DNA of 55,536 bases from CAIQJJ01 sp964606085 (GTDB lineage: Bacteria; Chloroflexota; Anaerolineae; Anaerolineales; UBA4823). Below, piece by piece: positions 15,453 to 23,244 of this stretch. The position numbers were made by a program, and so were the translations under genes. Every line of letters starts with the position of its first letter. The stretch's first letter is position 1. The notes below the pieces were generated by a model that searched no databases, was not told the DNA's origin, and saw nothing but the letters and a program-made list of their open reading frames with translations. The stretch is from assembly GCA_964606085.1 (NCBI GenBank), contig CAZSFD010000027.1, forward strand, positions 1-55,536. Direction: 5' to 3'.

Positions 15453-17057
15453 ATGAACATAACTCCTGAACTTCAGCCAACCAGCCCGCAGGGCGCTGCG
15501 CGCCCGACCATCCCTGCGGCCAGCGGCCTCTTCCTGTTGACCCTGCTGCTGGTTGCCATCGGCGGCTCGACCCTGCAATACTTTTCGGTCGGATGGGGGC
15601 TGATCGCCACCGAAATCCTGCTCATCTTCCTGCCAGCGTATCTCTACCTGCGCATCCGCAAGCTGCCGGTGGCCGAAACCGTACGCTGGCGCTGGCCGGG
15701 TTGGAAAAGCGCCGGCCTCACCGTGCTGATTGGCCTCAGCCTGTTCCAGTTCGTCTCCTGGCTCTCGACGGTATTATTCTCGGTGATGAACTACTCCGAA
15801 GACATCTACGCCGGGCTGATCCCGGAGGATGTACTGAGTGGCATTCTGATGTTCATCGGCATGGCCATCCTGGCACCATTATGCGAAGAATTTCTCTTCC
15901 GCGGTGTGATCCAGCGCGGCTACGAGCGGCGCGGCATCGGCTTCGCCATTGTGCTGGTGGCGGTGATGTTCGCCTTCTTCCATTTGAGCTTCCTGCGCTT
16001 TTTGGGCATCTTGCCCTTTGCCCTGGTCATCTGCTGGATGTACTGGCGCAGCGACTCCCTCGTCACCAGCGTGCTGCTGCACTTCTCGTATAACCTGTTT
16101 TCGCCCGTGGTCATGTTGATGATGGTCGTCTGGCCCGATATGCCGGTAGCTTGGATGGGAACGCTGCCCCTGGCGCTGGTGGGCCTGGGAATCTGCCTGG
16201 CGTTGCTGGTCGCCTTCGGGCGACTCACCACGCCGCCTGCCGCCGCGCCAGAACGCGCCCCCTTTGGCATCCGCCAGGCGTGGCCGCTGCTCCCGGCAGC
16301 GCTGCTCATCCTGTTCATGGCCGCCGCCGAAATGTATGTGGCCCTCAACCCCGATCTGATGGTGCAGCAGCCGCTCGAACTGACTGCGCCAGGCTGGTCA
16401 CAAGAAGCCGCCTGGCAGTATGAAATTCGCAACCGGGCCGATGAAGTCATCGGCGAAGCAGCCTGCCAGCGCTTGCTGGATGATGAAATCAACGAGGACA
16501 CATACCAGCTCGAATGCCGCTTCGACCATCAGAAAGCCTATGAATATCGGGAAGGCAGCAGCTTCTATGCCGATGGCATCCATCAGGAGCAAATGCTGGC
16601 CCGCTGGGATGCCGCCAACCTGCACCTGCTGGCCTGGCACAGCGACCTGCAAGCCGAAAACTACCGCATGGATGCCAGCCTGCGCAGCGACGACCTCGCC
16701 CTGCAAGTGATCTTCGACCGCACCCCTGAAGCCCCGCTGTCCGTCACCGCTGACACGCTGCTGACTGGCGAATGGCCGTGGCGTTTAGCAGCGCTGGCTT
16801 TCGAGGAAGGGGCGGCCTATCGCGTCACCCTGGCCCGCCCGGCCAGGTGGTCGGAGGAACGGCAGCGCGCCATCCCGCAAAGCGAGAGCGCCGCCCTGCG
16901 CGTGCGCGGCCAGGAAACCATCACCATCCCTGCCGGCGAGTTCACCGCCTGGAAAGTCACCCTCGGCAGTGAAAGCGCCTGGTATAGCGTGGAAGCGCCG
17001 CATACCCTATTGAAATATGATAATGGCATGAGCATCTACGCGCTGGCTACCCCCTGA
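15453..17057 (+). CDS. CPBP-family intramembrane protease with extra C-terminal domain
   Basis: CPBP (CAAX protease/bacteriocin-processing) metalloprotease. Catalytic motifs: EExxxR as Glu145-Glu146 ... Arg150 in CEEFLFRG, FxxxH in FAFFHLSF, and a later LLHFSYNLF His/Asn site. About eight hydrophobic segments fill residues 25-300. The final 230 residues (from PGWSQEAAWQYEIRNRAD) are a soluble beta-rich domain not part of the CPBP core, which I cannot name. It begins 15 bases after the permease stop with only a weak purine ribosome site (AGAAAGAG). Genomic pairing with the exporter suggests a role in processing or immunity to the exported substrate, or sodium export; this is inference. Confidence 0.82.
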   Translation: MNITPELQPTSPQGAARPTIPAASGLFLLTLLLVAIGGSTLQYFSVGWGLIATEILLIFLPAYLYLRIRKLPVAETVRWRWPGWKSAGLTVLIGLSLFQFVSWLSTVLFSVMNYSEDIYAGLIPEDVLSGILMFIGMAILAPLCEEFLFRGVIQRGYERRGIGFAIVLVAVMFAFFHLSFLRFLGILPFALVICWMYWRSDSLVTSVLLHFSYNLFSPVVMLMMVVWPDMPVAWMGTLPLALVGLGICLALLVAFGRLTTPPAAAPERAPFGIRQAWPLLPAALLILFMAAAEMYVALNPDLMVQQPLELTAPGWSQEAAWQYEIRNRADEVIGEAACQRLLDDEINEDTYQLECRFDHQKAYEYREGSSFYADGIHQEQMLARWDAANLHLLAWHSDLQAENYRMDASLRSDDLALQVIFDRTPEAPLSVTADTLLTGEWPWRLAALAFEEGAAYRVTLARPARWSEERQRAIPQSESAALRVRGQETITIPAGEFTAWKVTLGSESAWYSVEAPHTLLKYDNGMSIYALATP

Positions 17058-17079
17058 ATGTGACCATCGTTCGAATCAC

Positions 17080-17111
17080 GATCAACTGGGCCGCCCTCGG
17101 CCCAGTTGATC
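17080..17111 (+). terminator. Hairpin terminator after the CPBP gene
   Basis: GATCAACTGGGCC pairs with GGCCCAGTTGATC around a 6-base loop, followed by TTTAA. It probably ends the ABC-CPBP operon, though the T-tract is short. Confidence 0.7.
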
Positions 17112-17159
17112 TTTAAGCTGGTCTCGAACACGCCGACCGCTGGTGAGCGGAATTGATAC

Positions 17160-17189
17160 TTGACAGTTAAGTTTTTTTTAATATATAAT
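17160..17189 (+). promoter_or_regulatory. Consensus sigma-70 promoter
   Basis: TTGACA (17160-17165), 18 bases including a T-tract, TATAAT (17184-17189). Both hexamers are perfect. It drives the solute-binding protein gene with a leader of about 280 bases. Confidence 0.85.
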
Positions 17190-17474
17190 CAAAACATTCA
17201 CTAAATTTTACTCAAAATTTCATTGAAATTTCATCCAGCAGGCGATGTTTGCGTTGATTGATGATATTCTTTCTGACGAGAAGCAATGGAGGGGGATGCA
17301 GCGAATGGAAAAGTGGTCGCGCGCGCGAACTTGTGCGGGCCAGTTTTTTTCTGGGGGTTACCAACCCAAGCCATCAGGAGGTGAAGCCAGTCATACAAGT
17401 CCACTTTCTTATCACCAACCAATCAGCCCATCAACCATAACCCACAGTAAATACTTTTGTTTGGAGGAGTGAAA

Positions 17475-19535
17475 ATGCGTAAACTCGCGTTCTTGAACAT
17501 TCTGGTTCTTTTGAGTTTGCTGGTTGCCTCGTGCGCGTCTTCGACGGCAACTCAGGCTCCTGTCGAACCGGCTGCTACCGAAGCCCCGGCCGAACCCGCC
17601 GCAACCGAAGCCCCGGCCGAACCGGCTGCTACCGAAGCCCCCGCCGAACCGATGTCGAAATATAACGAAGCGCCTATGCTGGCCGAAAAAGTGGCCGCCG
17701 GTACATTGCCGTCGGTTGACGAACGCCTGCCCGAAAACCCCAAGGTTTACAAACCCCTGGTCGAGACCGGCAAGTACGGCGGTCAACTGCGCTTTGGCTT
17801 CACCGGCTCTGGCGCTGGTGCGGCTACCTGGGGTGGTATGCTCTACGTGAGCGCCTGGGAACACCTGATTTCCTGGAAGCCCGATTTCAGCGGCGTCGAG
17901 GCGAACGTCCTCGAAAGCTACGATGTCAGCGCGGACGCCACCGAATACACCTTCCACATGCGCAAGGGCATGAAGTGGAGCGACGGCGAGCCTTTTACTG
18001 CCGATGACATCTTGTTCTACCTCGAAGATGTGATCAGCAATAAAGACCTCTTCCCCGGCGGCATTGGTGCCGATTGGATCCCCTCTGGCTATGGCCCCGG
18101 CCTGAAATTCGAAAAAATTGACGATTACACGCTCAAACTCAGCTTCGACAAACCCTATGGCACCCTGCCCTACAACCTGGCTGCCTGGGGTGGCCGTCAA
18201 TTCGTGATGTACCCCAAGCACTATCTCCAGCAGTTCCACGCCAAATACAACCCCGATGTAGATAAACTGGTGGCCGAAGATGGCGCCGTCAAAGATTGGA
18301 TCGGCCTGTTCTTCAAGAAATCAGCCGATACCTGGGGCGACCCCTCACGCTATTACGATGATCCCAACCTGCCCACCATTTATGCCTGGGTTCTCAAAGA
18401 ACCGATTGGCACCGGCACCACCCTGCTGATGGAACGTAACCCCTACTACTTCAAAGTAGACGACCAGGGCAACCAACTCCCCTACATTGACACCATCCTC
18501 GGCACTTCCTACCAGGATGAATCCAGTCGCACCTTCGCCATGCTCAATGGCGACCTGGATTACCTCAAAGAACCGGGTGAACCCAATCGCGAACTCTACT
18601 ACGATGCTGTTGATGAAGGTAAACCGATCCGGATCGTCAACCCGATCAACGACTACGGCAACATGCAGTCCGTCCACTTCAATTTCACCGCGCTCGATCC
18701 CGTCAAGCGCGAAGTCTTCCAGAACAAAGATTTCCGCATTGGCATGTCGTATGCCGTTGACCGCTCTGAGATCATTGAAGTGGTCTTCAAAGGCCAGGGC
18801 GAACCCGCGCAGGTCTGCCCCTATCCTTCCTCCCCGCTCTACAACGAACAACTCTGCACCCAATACGTCGAGTTTGACCTCGACAAGGCCAATGAATACC
18901 TTGACAAAGTGCTGCCCGACAAAGACGCCGAAGGCTTCCGCCTGGATAAAAACGGCGCTCGCTTCAACCCCATCTTCACCGTTATGACCGACATGGGCGA
19001 AGGCCCGCACTGGGTTCAGGTGGCTGAAATTTTGATCAAGCACTGGGCCAAAGTGGGCGTCGAAGTGCAGCTCAACGCCGTCACCAATGCCGTTTGGGAT
19101 GAACAACGCGCCAAGAACAATTTTGACATCTGGATGTTCCACGGCGGCGAAGGTGGTTCAGGCATCACCGCTATCATTGACCCCCGCTGGCACCTGCCGG
19201 GTGAATGGGGCGCTTTCTTCAGCAACGCCTGGTACTTTGGCCTGGTAGACCCGAACAACGAGTTCGGCGAACCGATGCCCGAGGAACTCCTGGCTATTCG
19301 CGAAATCTACAAGACCGCCATCCAGCAGCCTACCTACGAAGGTCAGGTGGAATGGATGAAGAAATTGATGCAATCTTCTGCCGACAACTTCTGGACAATC
19401 GGCACCAACCGCCCCGGCCCGCTGTACCAACCGGCCAGCGTCCGCCTCGGCAATGTCCCCGATCAGTGGCTCAATGGCTGGGTGGAAGGTTTCATCAAAA
19501 TCATCGCCCCCGAACAGTGGTTCATCAAAGAATAA
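17475..19535 (+). CDS. ABC transporter solute-binding lipoprotein, family 5 (peptide/opine type)
   Basis: Extracytoplasmic binding protein for import of peptides or other organic solutes. The signal peptide ends LLVASCASS, a lipobox with Cys near residue 17. A linker of three PAATEAPAE units follows. The mature domain has the family-5 pattern: LESYDVSADATEYTFHMRKGMKWSDGEPFTADD, then GTGTTLLMERNPYYF, DFRIGMSYAVDRSEI and the late ILIKHWAKVGVEVQL. GGAGGAG precedes ATG 17475. It stands alone between two terminators with its own strong promoter; the permease and ATPase genes are not in the window, so they lie elsewhere. Confidence 0.9.
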   Translation: MRKLAFLNILVLLSLLVASCASSTATQAPVEPAATEAPAEPAATEAPAEPAATEAPAEPMSKYNEAPMLAEKVAAGTLPSVDERLPENPKVYKPLVETGKYGGQLRFGFTGSGAGAATWGGMLYVSAWEHLISWKPDFSGVEANVLESYDVSADATEYTFHMRKGMKWSDGEPFTADDILFYLEDVISNKDLFPGGIGADWIPSGYGPGLKFEKIDDYTLKLSFDKPYGTLPYNLAAWGGRQFVMYPKHYLQQFHAKYNPDVDKLVAEDGAVKDWIGLFFKKSADTWGDPSRYYDDPNLPTIYAWVLKEPIGTGTTLLMERNPYYFKVDDQGNQLPYIDTILGTSYQDESSRTFAMLNGDLDYLKEPGEPNRELYYDAVDEGKPIRIVNPINDYGNMQSVHFNFTALDPVKREVFQNKDFRIGMSYAVDRSEIIEVVFKGQGEPAQVCPYPSSPLYNEQLCTQYVEFDLDKANEYLDKVLPDKDAEGFRLDKNGARFNPIFTVMTDMGEGPHWVQVAEILIKHWAKVGVEVQLNAVTNAVWDEQRAKNNFDIWMFHGGEGGSGITAIIDPRWHLPGEWGAFFSNAWYFGLVDPNNEFGEPMPEELLAIREIYKTAIQQPTYEGQVEWMKKLMQSSADNFWTIGTNRPGPLYQPASVRLGNVPDQWLNGWVEGFIKIIAPEQWFIKE
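17565..17645 (+). repeat. Three 27-bp tandem repeats in the lipoprotein linker
   Basis: Three consecutive 27-base units (17565-17591, 17592-17618, 17619-17645) differ at a few synonymous positions and encode Glu/Pro/Ala/Thr repeats after the lipid-anchored Cys. Copy number may vary. Confidence 0.9.
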
Positions 19536-19571
19536 CCCCTGCCTCGGCGTAATCTAACCTACGCCCCCATC

Positions 19572-19615
19572 ATCAAAAGCTGGTAATGGACGGATGCCCA
19601 TTACCAGCTTTTGAT
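19572..19615 (+). terminator. Strong terminator after the solute-binding protein gene
   Basis: A perfect 18-bp stem (19572-19589 with 19598-19615) around an 8-base loop; AAAAGC / GCTTTT within the arms gives it a bidirectional look. Confidence 0.85.
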
Positions 19616-19621
19616 TTATGC

Positions 19622-19637
19622 TACAATCCCCGCCATG
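19622..19637 (+). promoter_or_regulatory. Extended -10 element for a leaderless yqeB transcript
   Basis: TGC-TACAAT (-10 at 19622-19627) lies only seven bases before ATG 19635, leaving no room for a ribosome site. The transcript would begin at or next to the ATG. Confidence 0.55.
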
Positions 19638-20447
19638 CTCACCCTCCTCCTCGGCGGCGGCGACCTGGCCAGCGGTGTAGCCTTGCGGCTGCAGCGCGCC
19701 GGGCTGCGCGTTGTCATCACCGAACTGCCCCAACCGCTGGCCGTGCGCCGCACCGTCTCCTTTGCCGAAGCCATCTACACCAAAGAAGTCACCATCGAAG
19801 GCGTCACCGCCCGCCGCGTCACCGACCCCACCGACCAACTGACCATCTTCATGGCCCTCAGCAAAGGTGTTATCCCCGTGTTGGTTGACCCCGAAGCCCA
19901 CGCCATCAACGCCCTGCACCCCGCCGTCATCGTAGATGCCCGCATGAGAAAAACACCCGCCGAACTGCTCGGCACCCCCGGCATGATGATCATCGGCCTC
20001 GGCCCCGGCTTCGCAGCGCCCGTCAACTGCACCGCCGCCATCGAAACCCAGCGCGGTCCCTGGTTGGGCCGCGTCTACTGGCAGGGCAGCCCCGCCGCCG
20101 ACAGCGGCCTGCCCGACCCCGTCGGCGGCCATCAGGCCGAGCGCGTCATCCGCGCGCCTGTTTCGGGCACCCTCACCGCCCACGCCCAAATCGGCGACCT
20201 GCTCAGCGCCGGACAGCCCATCGCCTCGGTTGGCGAGCAAACCGTGGCCGCCCCCTTCGACGGCCTGCTGCGCGGCCTGATCCACCCCGGCCTCACCGTC
20301 CCCGCCGGACTGAAAATCGGCGACCTCGACCCCCGCCCCGACCCACGCCTGGCCCGCCTCGTCTCCGACAAGGCCCTCGCCATCGGCGGCGGCGTCCTCG
20401 AAGCCATCCTCTCCCGTCCCAACCTGCGCCCCATCCTGTGGAAATAA
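19635..20447 (+). CDS. yqeB: YqeB-type selenium-dependent molybdenum hydroxylase maturation protein (EF2563 family)
   Basis: Family associated with maturation of selenium-dependent molybdenum hydroxylases. Visible: the N-terminal nucleotide-binding-like LLLGGGDLASGVALRLQRAG, ALHPAVIVDARMRKT, the GLGPGF loop and the C-terminal biotinyl-like half (RAPVSGTLTAHAQIGDLLSAGQPIASV). 271 aa from ATG 19635, which sits directly behind a -10 element and is probably leaderless. The stop overlaps the start of the yqeC-mocA fusion by ten bases. No molybdenum hydroxylase or selD is in the window, so the client enzyme is elsewhere. Confidence 0.82.
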   Translation: MLTLLLGGGDLASGVALRLQRAGLRVVITELPQPLAVRRTVSFAEAIYTKEVTIEGVTARRVTDPTDQLTIFMALSKGVIPVLVDPEAHAINALHPAVIVDARMRKTPAELLGTPGMMIIGLGPGFAAPVNCTAAIETQRGPWLGRVYWQGSPAADSGLPDPVGGHQAERVIRAPVSGTLTAHAQIGDLLSAGQPIASVGEQTVAAPFDGLLRGLIHPGLTVPAGLKIGDLDPRPDPRLARLVSDKALAIGGGVLEAILSRPNLRPILWK

Positions 20448-21793
20448 ACCTCGCCGCCGCCCTGCGCCTGCAACGCCAGCCCATCGCCATCGTCGGAGCG
20501 GGCGGCAAAAGCACGGCCCTGTTTGCCCTGGCGCGCGCCTTTGGCGATGCGTTCGTGACCACCACGACGCACCTGGGAACATGGCAAAGCCAATTTACTG
20601 ATCACCACTGGGTTTGGGAAAAAGACGCTTCGATGGGCGATGACCTGCCCCCCGGCGTGATCCTCGTCACCGGCCCCGCCACGCCCGAAGATCGCCTGCC
20701 GGGCGTGTCTGCCGCCAACCTGGCTTTGCTCCACCGCCTGGCGCAGACGCCCGCCCGCCCGCTGCTGATCGAAGCCGACGGCGCCCGCCAACGCCCGCTC
20801 AAAGCCCCTGCCGACCACGAACCCGCCATCCCCGCCTTCGCCGAAGCTGTCCTCGTTGTCGCCGGCCTCTCCGCCCTCGGCCAACCTCTCACCGACGAAT
20901 GCGTTCACCGCCCGCAGCGCTTCTCCGCCCTCACCGGCCTGCCCCTTGGCGCGCCTATCACCCCCGTCGCCCTGCAAACCTGGCTTACCCACCCCGCCGG
21001 CGGACTCAAAAACATCCCCCCCGCCGCCCGCCGCCTCTGCCTGCTCACCCAGGCCGACACCCCCGAACGCCAGGCCGCCGCCAACGCCCTCGCCCCCAAC
21101 CTGCTCGGTTACTTTCACACCGTCCTCGTCACTTCCAACCTGCCCCCTGCCCCCTGCCCCCTGCTCTCCCGCTACGAACCCTCTGCCGCCATCCTGCTCG
21201 CTGCCGGCGCCGCCACGCGTTACGGCCAGCCCAAACAACTGCTCGACTTCGACGGCCAACCGCTCGTCCGGCGCGTCGCGCGCACAGCCCTGGCTGCCGG
21301 GTTGTCACAGGTGGTTGTCGTTACAGGCGCATACGCCGAAGCCGTAGAAGCGGCCCTGTCTGGCCTGCCTGTGACGATTGCGCGTTGCGAAGGCTGGCAA
21401 GAAGGGCAGGCCGCCTCGCTGCGGGCGGGCGTGCGTGCGCTTTCTGCCTCTCCTGCCGGAGAAGGCCCGGGGTGGGGGCTTCCCGGCAGCGCCATGTTCC
21501 TGTTGGCTGACCAGCCCTACATCACCCCCACGCTTTTACGCGCCCTTGTTGAACGACATACCCAAACCCTGGCCGCCATCGTCGCCCCGCTGGTAGATGG
21601 CCGCCGCGGCAACCCCGTCCTCTTCGACCAATCCACCTTTTCCGAACTGCTGGCGCTGACCGGCGATGTGGGCGGGCGAGCGCTCTTCTCACGTTACCCC
21701 ATCGCATGGCTGCCCTGGCTGGATGCCGCCGTCCTGCTCGACGTGGATACCCCGGCGGATTATGCCCGCCTGTTATCTGCGCATAGCCAGTGA
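20438..21793 (+). CDS. YqeC-MocA fusion: selenium cofactor protein plus molybdenum cofactor cytidylyltransferase
   Basis: Two proteins joined. Residues 1-230 are YqeC: P-loop-like IVGAGGKSTALFALAR, TTTTHL, PLLIEADGARQRPLKAPADHEP. Residues about 250-451 are MocA: ILLAAGAATRYGQPKQLLDFDG (nucleotide-binding), FLLADQPYITP, DGRRGNPVLF and LLDVDTPADY. MocA makes Mo-molybdopterin cytosine dinucleotide for hydroxylases, and YqeC acts in the same selenium-linked pathway, so the fusion is sensible. The start is GTG 20438, inside the end of yqeB. The junction (about residues 232-240) is encoded by a TGCCCCC tandem repeat, and a further in-frame GC-rich insert sits inside MocA (about 337-347). Confidence 0.85.
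   Translation: MEINLAAALRLQRQPIAIVGAGGKSTALFALARAFGDAFVTTTTHLGTWQSQFTDHHWVWEKDASMGDDLPPGVILVTGPATPEDRLPGVSAANLALLHRLAQTPARPLLIEADGARQRPLKAPADHEPAIPAFAEAVLVVAGLSALGQPLTDECVHRPQRFSALTGLPLGAPITPVALQTWLTHPAGGLKNIPPAARRLCLLTQADTPERQAAANALAPNLLGYFHTVLVTSNLPPAPCPLLSRYEPSAAILLAAGAATRYGQPKQLLDFDGQPLVRRVARTALAAGLSQVVVVTGAYAEAVEAALSGLPVTIARCEGWQEGQAASLRAGVRALSASPAGEGPGWGLPGSAMFLLADQPYITPTLLRALVERHTQTLAAIVAPLVDGRRGNPVLFDQSTFSELLALTGDVGGRALFSRYPIAWLPWLDAAVLLDVDTPADYARLLSAHSQ
21141..21164 (+). repeat. TGCCCCC heptamer repeat at the YqeC-MocA junction
   Basis: Three heptamers in tandem plus TGC. It encodes LPPAPCPLL exactly between the two enzyme domains. Confidence 0.8.
21446..21485 (+). repeat. In-frame GC-rich insert in the MocA domain
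   Basis: CTCTCCTGCCGGAGAAGGCC and a GGGGTGGGGG tail encode SPAGEGPGWGLPG between the AGVRAL helix and the FLLADQP strand, where MocA proteins normally have a short loop. The style matches intergenic repeat sequence rather than protein-coding sequence. Confidence 0.5.
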
Positions 21794-21876
21794 ACTGGCG
21801 GATTTTTTCGCCCCTTGCTTTCTACCGTTTCTTATGCTATGTTTGGATGCAGTAAATTGTTTGCTGGAGGCAACGC

Positions 21877-22272
21877 ATGGCATCTGCGCCGAAAAAAATT
21901 ATCATCGTAGAAGATGAGCCTGATACCGCCGAAATGTTCGCTGAAATGATGCGTCTGGGGGGGTATCACGTCATCAAGTCCTATGGCAGCACCGCCGCCA
22001 TGGGCCTGATCATCAAAGAAATGCCCGATGCCGTGATTTTGGATGTGATGATGCCCGACGTTTCTGGGTTGGAAGTGTTGCAATTCATGCAGCGCGACCC
22101 GGGGCTGTCGGCTATTCCGGTGATTGTTGTCTCAGCCAAGAGCCTGCCATCCGATATTCGCACCGGCCTGGATGCCGGGGCGGCGGTTTATCTCACCAAG
22201 CCTGTGGCCTTTTTAGATTTGCGCAAAGCGGTGGAAAAGGTATTGACCATGCCGGCGGGGGAAAAGGAATAA
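21877..22272 (+). CDS. Single-domain response regulator (CheY-like receiver)
   Basis: 131 aa, one receiver domain and no output domain. Acidic pocket Glu12-Asp13, phospho-acceptor Asp56 in VILDVMMPD, Ser86 at the switch position and Lys108 in YLTKPV are all present. It would pass phosphate or bind partners rather than DNA. GGAGG lies before ATG 21877. No histidine kinase is nearby, so its partner is unknown; the Ser/Thr kinase cluster begins about 1 kb downstream. Confidence 0.92.
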   Translation: MASAPKKIIIVEDEPDTAEMFAEMMRLGGYHVIKSYGSTAAMGLIIKEMPDAVILDVMMPDVSGLEVLQFMQRDPGLSAIPVIVVSAKSLPSDIRTGLDAGAAVYLTKPVAFLDLRKAVEKVLTMPAGEKE

Positions 22273-22282
22273 GCCATTCTGT

Positions 22283-22867
22283 ATGTCTGTCATTCGCGCG
22301 TTCATTGCCCTTGATATATCGCCGGCCATCCAGGCTCGTGTGGACAAGGTGATCGCCCAACTGCGCGGCGCACTGCCCGAAGGCGCGGTGCGTTGGACGC
22401 CGGCGGGTAACATCCACCTCACGCTCAAATTCCTGGGCGATGTTTCGCTGACCAATCTCAAGGTGCTGCAAGAACTGTTATCCAGCGAGGCCTCCCACCA
22501 TCGCCAGTTCGAGATCAGCGTGGGCGGCCTGGGGGCTTTCCCCTCGCCGCGGCGGGCGCGCGTGATTTGGACGGGCGTAGAAGCGCCTGCCGAACTGGCC
22601 GCCCTGCAAATTGGCATCGAAACTGAAACCGCGCGCCTGGGCTATGCCCGCGAAGACCACCCCTTCAGCCCGCACCTCACGCTGGGACGCGTGGCGCGCA
22701 ACGCCTCCACCGAAGAGGTGCGTTTACTCGGCGGCGTGCTGCAGAAAACCACGGTCGGTTTCCTGGGGGCGGTGCATGTGTCGGCGGTGCATCTCTTCCA
22801 AAGCGATTTACGCCCCCAGGGTTCGATTTATACCCGTCTGTTCTCTGCCCCGCTGCGGGCAGACTAA
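22283..22867 (+). CDS. thpR: RNA 2',3'-cyclic phosphodiesterase (2'-5' RNA ligase family)
   Basis: Two-histidine phosphoesterase that opens 2',3'-cyclic phosphates on RNA. Both HxT motifs are visible: HLTLKFLGDV (about 47) and HLTLGRVARN (about 133). The start MSVIRAFIALDI and length (194 aa) fit ThpR. It starts 11 bases after the response regulator stop, so it is probably cotranscribed. Confidence 0.9.
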   Translation: MSVIRAFIALDISPAIQARVDKVIAQLRGALPEGAVRWTPAGNIHLTLKFLGDVSLTNLKVLQELLSSEASHHRQFEISVGGLGAFPSPRRARVIWTGVEAPAELAALQIGIETETARLGYAREDHPFSPHLTLGRVARNASTEEVRLLGGVLQKTTVGFLGAVHVSAVHLFQSDLRPQGSIYTRLFSAPLRAD

Positions 22868-22891
22868 TTTCATACACTTACGAGGTGACCT

Positions 22892-23236
22892 CTGGATACT
22901 TTGCAACTTGCTCATACCATTGTGGATGCTCTTGAAGAGAAAAAGGGGGAAGATATTTTGCTGCTCGACTTGCGCGGGCAAACCGATTTTACCGATTTCT
23001 TTGTCATTGCTTCGGGCACCAGCGAACGCATGTTACAGGCCCTGGCCGATGCTGCCGTCGAACACGTGCGCACGACGCTGCAAGCGCGTGGGCGCATCGA
23101 AGGCAGTGCTGGCGAAGGCTGGGTGCTGGTGGATTTTGGCGACGTGGTCTTGCACCTGTTTGCGCCTGAAAAGCGCCACTATTACCGCCTGGAAGACCTG
23201 TGGAAGCAGGGCAAGGTGTTGCTGCGTTTGCAGTAA
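22892..23236 (+). CDS. rsfS: Ribosome silencing factor RsfS
   Basis: Binds ribosomal protein uL14 and prevents subunit joining in stationary phase. Recognised by HTIVDALEEKKGEDILLLDL, TDFTDFFVIASGTSERML, and the C-terminal EGWVLVDFGDVVLHLF ... YYRLEDLW. The start is unusual: a stop lies just upstream in frame (22886), so only CTG 22892 (six bases after GAGG) or TTG 22901 is possible. CTG gives the family-like LDTLQLAHTIV and the better spacing. It is followed eight bases later by a kinase gene. Confidence 0.9.
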   Translation: MDTLQLAHTIVDALEEKKGEDILLLDLRGQTDFTDFFVIASGTSERMLQALADAAVEHVRTTLQARGRIEGSAGEGWVLVDFGDVVLHLFAPEKRHYYRLEDLWKQGKVLLRLQ

Positions 23237-23244
23237 GGTATCGA

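Larger units (their letters stand above)
17058..17474. other. 417-base spacer: terminator, promoter and long leader
   Basis: Holds the hairpin at 17080-17111, a consensus promoter at 17160-17189 and about 280 bases of leader before the solute-binding protein gene. Short frames within it show no recognisable protein. No known riboswitch motif was recognised, though GC-rich blocks (for example around GCGCGCGCG near 17320) could fold. Confidence 0.6.

Noticed and set aside
17231..17472. Small ORFs in the leader of the solute-binding protein gene
   Set aside because: No ribosome sites or recognisable sequence; composition is that of a spacer.
19635..21793. A selenoprotein or selenocysteine insertion element near yqeB/yqeC
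   Set aside because: No in-frame TGA within conserved motifs and no sel genes in the window.
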